In this document: positions 40,045 through 49,207 of the stretch, in pieces | Numbering within the stretch: position 1 is the stretch's first letter | Layout: each line of letters begins with the position of its first letter | Assembly (NCBI GenBank): GCA_943787375.1 | Contig: CALSME010000002.1 | Coordinates: 62,001-126,000, forward strand | Direction of reading: 5' to 3' | Length of the DNA stretch: 64,000 nucleotides | Source of the DNA: an uncultured Polaribacter sp. | GTDB taxonomy: Bacteria > Bacteroidota > Bacteroidia > Flavobacteriales > Flavobacteriaceae | The notes under the pieces: model-generated | Databases searched by the model: none | Told to the model about the DNA's origin: nothing | What the model saw: only the letters and a program-made list of their open reading frames with translations | Program-made: the position numbers and the translations under genes

Positions 40045-40461
40045 TTATTTATCTTCTTCAATTTTCTCCCACATTTTATCGGTATTTAAACGGAAAGAAC
40101 CTACATAGTCGAAACTACATTGCTCTGGGGAAATGATCGATAAAAAGGGTTCTTTATTTTTCTTGTTGTACAAATGATAGGTTTCTCCAAAAATAGGCTC
40201 AAAGCTAAAGTTCGCATTGTAGATTAAATCGTTGTACTGAAACTTTTGCATTAAGGATTCATACTCTTTTTTTACCTCATCAAACTTGGACTTCAACTGC
40301 TTGTTGACACGCTGAATTCCGTCATTTTTCCAACTGGCAGTATTTAATGGAGTAATTACTGGAGAACTTGCAGAGGTACCATAGGGTTTTAATGCAGCGT
40401 CATATTGCTGGGTATCTTCGTTAAAAACAACCAAATCTGGTTTTTTTGCTTCATCTTTCAT
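40045..40461 (-). CDS. DUF2452 domain-containing protein
   Basis: KPDLVVFNEDTQQYDAALKPYGTSASSPVITP...; start trimmed to MKDEAKK. Confidence 0.75.
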   Translation of the reverse strand: MKDEAKKPDLVVFNEDTQQYDAALKPYGTSASSPVITPLNTASWKNDGIQRVNKQLKSKFDEVKKEYESLMQKFQYNDLIYNANFSFEPIFGETYHLYNKKNKEPFLSIISPEQCSFDYVGSFRLNTDKMWEKIEEDK

Positions 40462-40710
40462 ACACTGCAAAAATACGACAATAAATAAAGAGTAAATTCT
40501 ATTTTTAAAGAATTTTAATGGAGCATGCTACACCGTTTGCAATTCTAGGAGCATCCTTTTCAATGATCCGTTTGTCGCTAATGTAAGATAGCAACTTGTG
40601 GGTTTTGTTTTTATTAAAAGATATTTTGGGCTGAATAATATTTGTTTTTTAATTGACCATGCGATGTAATTGCGCAACAGTTGAGCTATTTTGTATATTT
40701 ATTTTTTTAT

Positions 40711-41844
40711 TTATGGCTGAAATATTTTAAAATATTCTTTAAACATAAACTTTCTATTCCGTTTATAACCCGTTAACTCTATTAGTATCTTGAGATCAAT
40801 TAAATCTTGTATTAATCGATTTGCAGTTGACGCTGAAATTTGTAAGCGCTCTGAAACTTGTTTTGAATCTGTAATAGGTATTTGAAAAAGTTGGTTCATT
40901 AATAATTGACCATTTCCAATCTTACTCTTTAATTTGGGTAATCTTACTGTTTCAATATTATTTTTTAAAGCGATAATCTCTTTAAATACTTGTATTGATT
41001 CTTTTGATGTTTCAATAACGCCAACTAAGAAAAATTTCACCCATTGTGTTAAATTACTAGTAAGACGCACAGTCATTAAATTATCGTAATAATAGCCTTT
41101 ATTCTTTTCAAAAAAATCAGACAAATAAAGAGATGGTTTTTTTAATACGTCATTACCAACTAAATAAAGTGTAATTAAAAGCCTACCAAGTCGACCATTT
41201 CCATCAAGAAAGGGATGGATTGTTTCAAATTGATAATGTGCAATTGCTATTTTTATTAAATGAGGAATAGGATTTTCTTCATCATTAATGAATTTTTCTA
41301 AGTCACTCATTAATTCAATAACTTCTGAATGATGTGGAGGAATAAAGATTGCATCTTTTAAGGTTGCTCCTATCCAGTTTTGACTTCTTCTAAATTCACC
41401 AGGAATCTTATATTTTCCTCTAACACCAGATAGAATTATTTCATGAGTATTTTTTATGAGACGACTTGAAATAGGTAATTTTTCTAAATCTTTTATTGAT
41501 GAATTAATTGCTTTAATATAATTTTGTACTTCCGCCCAGTCATCTCTTTTTTCAGGATTTATATCTTCTTCTTTTACGAGCGCTTCTTCCATATTTGTTT
41601 TAGTCCCTTCAATTCTACTAGAAGTTGTTGCTTCTTTTAGGATATGCATCGTAATGAAGAAATCTACATCAGGAACAATTTGTGAAAAAGCATTTAATTC
41701 TCCAATGAGCCTGTTTGCTTCAGATAATAATTTATTCACTTCAGGGGTTGACACAATCCATTCGTGATTAATTTTCTCAGGGGAAAATGATTTATATTCT
41801 ATTTGCTTAACATATTTACCAGAAATGAAATCATTTAAATCCAT
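40711..41844 (-). CDS. Fic family protein (class II, N-terminal inhibitory helix, C-terminal winged HTH)
   Basis: HPFLDGNGRLGR Fic motif; TSSRIEG inhibitory motif; SERLQISASTANRLIQDLIDLKIL HTH. Confidence 0.95.
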   Translation of the reverse strand: MDLNDFISGKYVKQIEYKSFSPEKINHEWIVSTPEVNKLLSEANRLIGELNAFSQIVPDVDFFITMHILKEATTSSRIEGTKTNMEEALVKEEDINPEKRDDWAEVQNYIKAINSSIKDLEKLPISSRLIKNTHEIILSGVRGKYKIPGEFRRSQNWIGATLKDAIFIPPHHSEVIELMSDLEKFINDEENPIPHLIKIAIAHYQFETIHPFLDGNGRLGRLLITLYLVGNDVLKKPSLYLSDFFEKNKGYYYDNLMTVRLTSNLTQWVKFFLVGVIETSKESIQVFKEIIALKNNIETVRLPKLKSKIGNGQLLMNQLFQIPITDSKQVSERLQISASTANRLIQDLIDLKILIELTGYKRNRKFMFKEYFKIFQP

Positions 41845-42083
41845 AATTTTATTTTTTACCTAAAGTACAAATATATTGTATTATATTTTCATTTTTAATC
41901 AAAAATGAAAATATAGATATTCTTGTTTTCATCAAATCTGACCTTAATCATAATTATTTGTCGAATTTAGAGGTGTCCTAAAAAGGGGAAGTCTACATAT
42001 TAGAGTTTCAAAAATTAGTTGAATGTTCTAATAATTTAGAAAAAGTAAAAGACAAAGAAACTTTAAATCAAGTTGTAAATCAT

Positions 42084-42377
42084 TTATTTAAGTGTCGAAA
42101 ATTCTAAAATAAATGAATATCTAATTACAGAATTATCTTTTAAATTATTTAATATCTGTTGTTCAATTTTTTCAGAGTTTTCTTTTCCAGCAAATTCAGA
42201 AATAACATTTACAGCTTCATTGATATTTTCAAATAGAATAGTTTTTTCATTTTCTGTATTTGAAATTTTAAAATCAAATGGTTAAGAGAATCTCATAATT
42301 CCGTTACTTTCAGTTACTATATTTTTCCCTTCATTTAGTAGTTCAAAAAGTATATCACTTTTAGTTTCTTTATTCAT
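42084..42377 (-). pseudogene. Short ORF interrupted by one in-frame stop (function unknown)
   Basis: MNKETKSDILFELLNEGKNIVTESNGIMRFS*PFDFKISNTENEKTILFENINEAVNVISEFAGKENSEKIEQQILNNLKDNSVIRYSFILEFSTLK*; single TAA at 42282-42284. Confidence 0.6.
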
Positions 42378-42764
42378 AGTTTCTATTTTTAAATTTTGAA
42401 TGAGTAATAGTTGCCAAAAACCGTAAAACACATTACAGTTATTTCTCTCCCCCATGCAAGCTAGTTCTTTTATCTAAAAAAAACAAAAATTAATTAACAT
42501 AAGTATATTTATTGTGCTTTAAAAAAGGGGTTTTGTTTTTAAACGTTAAAAACGGTTAATAAAAAATATAGCTGTAAAATAGCTCTAAAAGACGAAAATT
42601 AATTTGAAACAGCAATAGAAGATCTCGGCTTCCTACTTCCAGTTTTGAGGAACATAAAGTAAAATAACGGACCACAGAAAGCGCAGCTTGAAAGGGAGTG
42701 CTCAAAATAAAAATATACAAGTTATTTTATGTAATTTTGTTGCTTAATTTTTCCACAAAAGAAT

Positions 42765-44450
42765 ATGTCTGAAGAGCAAAAACCGCTGAATTTTTTAGAG
42801 CAAATCATTGAAGAAGATTTGGCAAACGGAATGCCAAAAGAAAATTTACGTTTTCGGTTTCCACCAGAACCAAATGGGTATTTACACATTGGTCATACCA
42901 AAGCCATTGGAATTAGTTTTGGCTTGGGGCAGAAATACAATGCACCCGTAAACCTTCGTTTCGATGATACAAATCCTGCAAAGGAAGAGCAAGAATATGT
43001 AGACGCCATTAAAAAAGACATTCGCTGGTTGGGATACAACTGGGCAAAGGAATGTTATTCATCCGATTATTTTCAGCAATTATACGACTGGGCAGTGCTA
43101 TTGATAAAAGACGGAAAAGCCTATGTAGATTCGCAGTCTTCTGAAGAAATGCGTGCGCAAAAAGGAACCCCAACACAAGTTGGAAGCGATAGCCCTTTCA
43201 GAACACGTTCTGTAGAAGAAAACTTGCACTTGTTTCAAGAAATGAAAGCAGGAAAACATGAGGAAGGCACCCATACTTTGCGTGCTAAAATTGACATGGA
43301 AAACCCAAATATGTTGTTGCGTGATCCATTAATGTACCGCATCATGTTTAAGTCGCACCATAGGACTGGCGATGACTGGTGTATTTATCCAATGTATGAC
43401 TGGACCCATGGAGAGAGCGATTATATTGAACAAATATCCCATTCTTTATGTTCTTTGGAGTTTAAACCGCACAGAGAATTGTATGATTGGTTCAAAGAAC
43501 ATGTTTTTGAATACAGTAAAACCGAATATCCAAATCCAACAAAACAACGTGAGTTCTCTCGTTTGAACTTAAGTTATACCGTAATGAGCAAGCGTAAAAT
43601 GTTGAAATTGGTAGAAGAAAATATCGTCTCTGGATGGGACGATCCAAGAATGCCTACCATTTCTGGTTTAAGAAGACGTGGTTATACACCCGAATCCATT
43701 AAGAATTTTATTGAAACAGTAGGCGTTTCTAAGCGAGAAAATAGCATTGATGTTGCCTTGTTGGAGTTTAAAATTCGGGAGGATTTAAACAAAACTGCCA
43801 ACAGAGTAATGGGTGTGTTAGATCCTGTGAAAGTAATTATTGACAATTATCCAGAAGGAAAAGAAGAAATCTTAATTGCAGAGAACAATCCAGAAGACGA
43901 AAATTCTGGCACAAGAGAAGTCCCTTTTTCGAGAGAAATTTATATTGAAAAGGAAGACTTTAGAGAAGAAGCAAACAAGAAATTTTTTCGATTGAAACTC
44001 GGAAAAGAAGTGCGTTTAAAAAATGCGTATTTCATAACCGCTACGAGTTGTGAAAAAGATGAAAATGGAGTCGTTACCGTAATTCACTGTACCTATGACC
44101 CATTAACAAAATCTGGAAGCGACACCGAAGAAAGCAAGCGCAAAGTAAAAGGAACCCTGCACTGGGTTTCTATAAAACATGCTGTAAAGGCAGAAGTAAG
44201 AGCCTACGATCGTTTGTTTTTAGACGAAACACCAGATGCCCACAAAGACAAAGATTATATGGAGTTTGTAAATCCAAATTCCTTAGAAATCATCAATGCC
44301 TTTGTAGAGCCAAGTTTACAATCTGCAAAAATTGGTGAACGTTTTCAATTTCAACGTTTGGGCTATTTCAATGTAGATGACGATTCAACTTCAGAGAGTT
44401 TAGTCTTCAATAAAACCGTTGGATTGCGCGATTCTTGGGCGAAAAAATAA
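42765..44450 (+). CDS. glnS: Glutamine--tRNA ligase
   Basis: RFPPEPNGYLHIGHTKAI (HIGH), VMSKRK (KMSK-type). Confidence 0.97.
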   Translation: MSEEQKPLNFLEQIIEEDLANGMPKENLRFRFPPEPNGYLHIGHTKAIGISFGLGQKYNAPVNLRFDDTNPAKEEQEYVDAIKKDIRWLGYNWAKECYSSDYFQQLYDWAVLLIKDGKAYVDSQSSEEMRAQKGTPTQVGSDSPFRTRSVEENLHLFQEMKAGKHEEGTHTLRAKIDMENPNMLLRDPLMYRIMFKSHHRTGDDWCIYPMYDWTHGESDYIEQISHSLCSLEFKPHRELYDWFKEHVFEYSKTEYPNPTKQREFSRLNLSYTVMSKRKMLKLVEENIVSGWDDPRMPTISGLRRRGYTPESIKNFIETVGVSKRENSIDVALLEFKIREDLNKTANRVMGVLDPVKVIIDNYPEGKEEILIAENNPEDENSGTREVPFSREIYIEKEDFREEANKKFFRLKLGKEVRLKNAYFITATSCEKDENGVVTVIHCTYDPLTKSGSDTEESKRKVKGTLHWVSIKHAVKAEVRAYDRLFLDETPDAHKDKDYMEFVNPNSLEIINAFVEPSLQSAKIGERFQFQRLGYFNVDDDSTSESLVFNKTVGLRDSWAKK

Positions 44451-44474
44451 TCACTAAAAATAAAACTACAGATC

Positions 44475-44777
44475 ATGAAAAAAACACTGTTCTTCTGTTT
44501 TTTAATTTTGGCCTCTTGTGAAGCCAAAAAAGAAATACACCAAGTTGCCGAAATTTCTTGCGGACAATGTCAGTTTGAAATAGAAAAACCTATGGGCTGC
44601 GATCTCGCTATTCGTTTAGACGACCAACCCTATTTTATTGATGGGGTACATATTGACGATTTTGGAGATGCTCATGATAAAAATACAGGCTTTTGTAACG
44701 TTATTAGGAAAGCAAACGTTGTTGGTGTTCTTGAAGATGGACGCTTTAAAGCAAGTACTGTAGAACTCATTGAATAA
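44475..44777 (+). CDS. DUF6370-like small lipoprotein
   Basis: Lipobox LASC; EISCGQCQFEIEKPMGCDLAIRLDDQPYFIDG. Confidence 0.7.
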   Translation: MKKTLFFCFLILASCEAKKEIHQVAEISCGQCQFEIEKPMGCDLAIRLDDQPYFIDGVHIDDFGDAHDKNTGFCNVIRKANVVGVLEDGRFKASTVELIE

Positions 44778-44815
44778 GAAACTTTACTTGCTATCGATTT
44801 AGCAAGTGGTAAAAA

Positions 44816-44853
44816 ATAAAAAAACCGAAAGAAATATTCTTTCGGTTTTTTTT
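44816..44853. terminator. Terminator hairpin
   Basis: AAAAAACCGAAAGAAATATTCTTTCGGTTTTTTTT. Confidence 0.88.
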
Positions 44854-44873
44854 ATCCTTTAATTTTCTTTTTA

Positions 44874-45914
44874 TTAAGGTGCTGGATTAGGAATTTCTGC
44901 ATGCACTGCATTAATCGCTGCAATGCTTTCAGCACTCAAATCAATATGAATACTTCCAATATTTTCTTTCAATTGATCCATTCTTGTAGCGCCAATAATA
45001 TTACTGGTTACAAAAGGTAATTGATTGATAAAGGCCAATGACAACTCCGTCAATGTAATTCCATTTTTAGCCGCAATCGCTTCATATCTTCGCACCGCTT
45101 CTAAAGAACCATCGCCCATATAACGTGCTATAAACCTTGGAAATAAGTTCCCTCTTGATCCTTCAGGACGCTTTCCGTCTAAATATTTTCCAGACAATAC
45201 TCCTTGTGCCAACGGTGAATATACCAATAGACCAATATCTTCTCTTAAAGAAACCTCAGACATTCCATATTCGTAAGCTCTATGAATCATAGAATACGAA
45301 TTTTGAATGGTAACGGGTCTTACTAAATTGTTTGCAGCAGCCGTTTGTAAGTATTTCATAGTTCCCCAAGGAGTTTCATTTGAAAGTCCAATGGCTTTTA
45401 TAGTTCCTGCTTTTACAAAAGCATTTAAAACTTCTAAAATCTCCAAATGATTTTCTGCTTCCTTTGTAGATGTCTCGTAAGGATAGTCTCTTACTCCAAA
45501 ACAGTTAACGCCGCGGGATGGCCAATGCAATTGATACAGGTCTAAATAGTCGGTTTGCAATCGTTGTAAACTGCCTTCTACTGCTTCTGTAATGTTTTGT
45601 TTTGTAAAACCACCGGTTCTAATATGTTTTGTATAATCTCCAGCTCCTGCAATTTTACTTGCCAAAACAACCTTTTCTCTATTGCCTGTTTTCTGAAACC
45701 AATTTCCAATAATTCGCTCTGTATCTGCATAGGTTTGAGGAGTTGCTGGTACCGGATACAATTCCGCCGTGTCAAAAAAATTAACGCCTTGAGATAGAGC
45801 ATAATCCATTTGTTCAAAGGCTTCTGCTTCTGTATTTTGGTTTCCCCAAGTCATCGTTCCTAAACAGATCTTAGAAACTTTTAGGGTTGTATTGGGTAGT
45901 GTCGTGTATTTCAT
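44874..45914 (-). CDS. Aldo/keto reductase (Tas-like)
   Basis: GTMTWGNQNTEAEAFEQMDYALSQGVNFFDTAELYP. Confidence 0.95.
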   Translation of the reverse strand: MKYTTLPNTTLKVSKICLGTMTWGNQNTEAEAFEQMDYALSQGVNFFDTAELYPVPATPQTYADTERIIGNWFQKTGNREKVVLASKIAGAGDYTKHIRTGGFTKQNITEAVEGSLQRLQTDYLDLYQLHWPSRGVNCFGVRDYPYETSTKEAENHLEILEVLNAFVKAGTIKAIGLSNETPWGTMKYLQTAAANNLVRPVTIQNSYSMIHRAYEYGMSEVSLREDIGLLVYSPLAQGVLSGKYLDGKRPEGSRGNLFPRFIARYMGDGSLEAVRRYEAIAAKNGITLTELSLAFINQLPFVTSNIIGATRMDQLKENIGSIHIDLSAESIAAINAVHAEIPNPAP

Positions 45915-45996
45915 TTGTTGGGGTAAAATTGGTTTTTTTTAATCTTATAATTGAATACGAAACAACGAATTTAAAAACTTAATTGGATATAAAATA

Positions 45997-46030
45997 ATAA
46001 GCGTGCAATTTTTAAAAATTACACGCTTAT
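45997..46030 (-). terminator. Terminator-like 34-nt near-perfect palindrome after pgk
   Basis: ATAAGCGTGcAATTTTTAAAAATTaCACGCTTAT. Confidence 0.75.
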
Positions 46031-46051
46031 GAATCGGAATGATCTCTATTT

Positions 46052-47239
46052 TTATTTCAAGATTGCTTCAATTCCTGGCAATGTTTTTCCTTCTAACATT
46101 TCTAACATGGCACCTCCTCCTGTTGAAACATAACTTACTTTTTCTGCAAACCCAAATTGTTTCACAGCAGCAACAGAGTCACCCCCACCTACTAAAGAAA
46201 AAGCGCCGTTTTTGGTTGCTTTGTCAATCGAATGTCCTAATGCAATAGTTCCTTCTGCAAAAGCTTCCATTTCAAAAACACCTAAAGGACCGTTCCATAA
46301 GATTGTTTTACATGTATTGACAACGGCATCAAAATTTGCTCTCGATTTTGGACCGGCATCTACACCTTCCCATCCATCAGGAATTTCATTAATATCAAGA
46401 GTTTGGGTATTGGCATCATTTGAAAAATCATCTGCAGCAACTACATCTACTGGAATATGAACTTCCACTCCTTTTGCTTTTGCTTGCTTCAAAATTTCTA
46501 AAGCCAATTCCATTTTGTCATCTTCACAAATAGAATTTCCAATTTTTCCGCCGAGTGCTTTCACAAAAGTAAAACTCATACCACCACCAATAATTAAGTG
46601 GTCTACTTTGTCTAAAATATTTTCAATCACCGTTATTTTTGAAGACACTTTTGCACCTCCTAAAATGGCTAAAACCGGTTTTTCTGAATTGTTTAAAACC
46701 TTATCAATACTTTCAATCTCTCTTGCTAGCAAGTTTCCAAAACATTTATTCTGCTCAAAAAATTGAGCAATAATTGTGGTAGATGCGTGTGCTCTATGTG
46801 CTGTACCAAAAGCATCGTTTACATAAATATCTCCTAATTTGGACAACTTCTCTGCAAAAGCAACATCTCCTTTTTTCTCTTCTTCGTAAAAGCGTAAGTT
46901 TTCTAATAATAAAACTTCACCTGCTGCTAAATTAGCAACCGCTTCTTCTGCTTTTGCTCCAACACAGTCTTCTACAAACTTTACGTTGCAACCCAATACC
47001 TCTTCAACAGACGATACAATGTGTTGTAATGAAAGTGCTTCTTGAAATCCGTTCGGCCTTCCCAAGTGAGACATTAAAACACAGCTTCCTCCTTGCGCTA
47101 AAATTTCTGTAATCGTCGATTTTGCAGCTTGAATTCTTGTGCCGTCCGTTACTTGAAATTCGCTATTTAACGGTACATTAAAATCTACACGAATAATGGC
47201 TTTCTTGTTCTTGAAATTAAAGTCTTTTAAGGTATTCAT
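46052..47239 (-). CDS. pgk: Phosphoglycerate kinase
   Basis: MNTLKDFNFKNKKAIIRVDFNVPLN, LMSHLGRPNG, GGGDSVAAV; start trimmed from 47338. Confidence 0.97.
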   Translation of the reverse strand: MNTLKDFNFKNKKAIIRVDFNVPLNSEFQVTDGTRIQAAKSTITEILAQGGSCVLMSHLGRPNGFQEALSLQHIVSSVEEVLGCNVKFVEDCVGAKAEEAVANLAAGEVLLLENLRFYEEEKKGDVAFAEKLSKLGDIYVNDAFGTAHRAHASTTIIAQFFEQNKCFGNLLAREIESIDKVLNNSEKPVLAILGGAKVSSKITVIENILDKVDHLIIGGGMSFTFVKALGGKIGNSICEDDKMELALEILKQAKAKGVEVHIPVDVVAADDFSNDANTQTLDINEIPDGWEGVDAGPKSRANFDAVVNTCKTILWNGPLGVFEMEAFAEGTIALGHSIDKATKNGAFSLVGGGDSVAAVKQFGFAEKVSYVSTGGGAMLEMLEGKTLPGIEAILK

Positions 47240-47436
47240 TTGGATATTATTTTGCACAAAAATACCGAATTCTTTAGGTTTAAAGAAATCGAAAACTAAA
47301 AAACTAAGATATCGTTTGCGTAGGAAAGAGCAACCCATAGAAAAAGAAAACCGCTTAAAAGGAAACCAAAACCTTGTATTTTAAAAAGAAATCTTTTTTG
47401 ATTTCTAAAATTCGTAGATTAGCGACGAACTAATTT

Positions 47437-47444
47437 TATCTTTG
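47437..47444 (+). promoter_or_regulatory. -7 element TATCTTTG immediately before holB start
   Basis: TAnnTTTG ends only 3 nt before the ATG at 47448. Confidence 0.45.
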
Positions 47445-47447
47445 CGT

Positions 47448-48596
47448 ATGCTTTTCAATCAAGTTATAGGTCAGGAACATATAAAAAATCATTTACGCAT
47501 TGCTGCTGAGAATGGTAGAATTCCGCATGCGCAACTTTTTGTTGGGAACGAAGGAAGTGGTACTTTGCCAATGGCCATTGCATATGCACAGTTTTTATTA
47601 TGTAATTTCTCTGACAACACAGAAGCTTGTAATATCAAATGTGACAAACTACAGCACCCTGATTTTCATTTTGCTTTTCCAGTGACAACAAGCGATCGCG
47701 TAAAAAAACATCCTGTTAGTAATTTATTCCTTCAAGAGTGGCGCCAATTTCTAAATGAACAACCCTATGGAAGTTTATTCAATTGGTTACAACACATTGG
47801 AGTAGAAAATAAGCAAGGAAATATTGGGGTTGATGAAGCGTTAGATGTTGTAAAAAAACTACAATTAAAGTCTTATGAAGGAGGCTATAAAGTAATGATT
47901 ATTTGGATGGCAGAAAAAATGAACATTGCTGCTGCCAACAAACTCTTAAAACTCATTGAAGAACCCCCTCAGAAAACAGTGTTTTTATTAGTTACCGAAA
48001 ATGAAGAACAAATTATAAATACGATCCGTTCTCGATGTCAAGCACTACATTTTCCCGTTTTAGCTGCACAAGACATTGCATCGGCTTTAATGCAGAGAGA
48101 ACAGTGTTCTGAAAGTGAAGCCGCTAAAATTGCCCACCAAGCAGAAGGAAATTATAACAAAGCGGTCCAGTTACTAAAAAATGATGGTGCCGATTTAATT
48201 TTTGAAGAGTGGTTTGTTACTTGGATTAGAACTGCTTTTAAAGCAAAAGGAAATGCTGCTGTGGTGCAGCAATTAGTTTCTTGGTCGGATACCATTGCAA
48301 AAGCAGGTCGAGAAAATCAAAAACGTTTTTTAGGCTACTGCTTACAATTCTTCAGACAGGCTTTGTTGTTGAACTACAAATCAGATGAGTTGGTTTTTAT
48401 GGAAACCAAAACAGGCTTCGATCTTTCTAAATTTGCGCCTTTTGTGCATGCAGGGAATATTTTAGAGATCGAGAAAGAACTCAATGACGCGATTTATCAC
48501 ATTGAAAGAAATGGAAATGCTAAAATTATTTTGCTAGATCTTTCAATGAAATTAACACGCTTTTTACACAAGAAAGAGGACACGCTTTCTTCCTAG
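47448..48596 (+). CDS. holB: DNA polymerase III subunit delta'
   Basis: MLFNQVIGQEHIKNHLRIAAENGRIPHAQLFVG, KLLKLIEEPPQKTVFLLVTEN, RSRCQ. Confidence 0.92.
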   Translation: MLFNQVIGQEHIKNHLRIAAENGRIPHAQLFVGNEGSGTLPMAIAYAQFLLCNFSDNTEACNIKCDKLQHPDFHFAFPVTTSDRVKKHPVSNLFLQEWRQFLNEQPYGSLFNWLQHIGVENKQGNIGVDEALDVVKKLQLKSYEGGYKVMIIWMAEKMNIAAANKLLKLIEEPPQKTVFLLVTENEEQIINTIRSRCQALHFPVLAAQDIASALMQREQCSESEAAKIAHQAEGNYNKAVQLLKNDGADLIFEEWFVTWIRTAFKAKGNAAVVQQLVSWSDTIAKAGRENQKRFLGYCLQFFRQALLLNYKSDELVFMETKTGFDLSKFAPFVHAGNILEIEKELNDAIYHIERNGNAKIILLDLSMKLTRFLHKKEDTLSS

Positions 48597-48630
48597 ATTC
48601 GATCGATTTAACTCGCTTTTGTCGAATGTA

Positions 48631-49188
48631 CTAAACCCCTTTTTCCGTTTTTATAGCAACATATAAATCTGCAATTGTAGGGTTTTGAGGACAGCTTTTC
48701 AACTGTATAAATTCATCTCCAGTTTTTACATAACCTGTTTGCAATACTTTAAAATAAACGCCACACATTGTCGTTTTCCAAAACTGTTTTACAATTTTCA
48801 TGTCGTTAAAACGAACACCTAGTTTATAGCATGGATTTCGTTGGACTGTTACTTCTAAAATAGCACCCCCCACCTCAAAGGTATCTCCTTGATGCAACTT
48901 GGTTTCGTCCAAGTCGTCAACTGTTAAGTTTTCGCCAAACATCCCAGATTGCCATACTAAATTTGGATACAATGGCTTAAAATAATCGTAGTGTTTTAAT
49001 GAATATCCATAAATCGCTTGGAGGATACCGCCATGATGTTTTCTATCGGTAATTTCGTCGCCAGTAACTTCTTCTGTATCTAAAAAAATAGGCTTTGCAA
49101 CAGGATATTTAAAAATACCTGTCGTCACTATTTTTCCCTTCCAATCAATCTCCTTTTTTTCTCCAATATTTGTGGCTACAATTTTCAT
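48631..49188 (-). CDS. MOSC domain-containing protein
   Basis: YiiM-like: DRKHHGGILQAIYGYSLKHYDYF, GMFGENLTVDDLDE. Confidence 0.93.
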   Translation of the reverse strand: MKIVATNIGEKKEIDWKGKIVTTGIFKYPVAKPIFLDTEEVTGDEITDRKHHGGILQAIYGYSLKHYDYFKPLYPNLVWQSGMFGENLTVDDLDETKLHQGDTFEVGGAILEVTVQRNPCYKLGVRFNDMKIVKQFWKTTMCGVYFKVLQTGYVKTGDEFIQLKSCPQNPTIADLYVAIKTEKGV

Positions 49189-49207
49189 AGGGCTTTATTT
49201 ACATCAT

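Noticed and set aside
42400-42764. Possible structured ncRNA in the long spacer before glnS
   Set aside because: AT-rich with no convincing extended helices by eye; only a TAnnTTTG-like element (TAATTTTG about 42731) close to glnS. Would need covariance analysis.
47240-47338. ORF-track N-terminal extension of Pgk
   Set aside because: The conserved Pgk N-terminus starts at MNTLKDFNFKNKKAIIRVDFN (47239).
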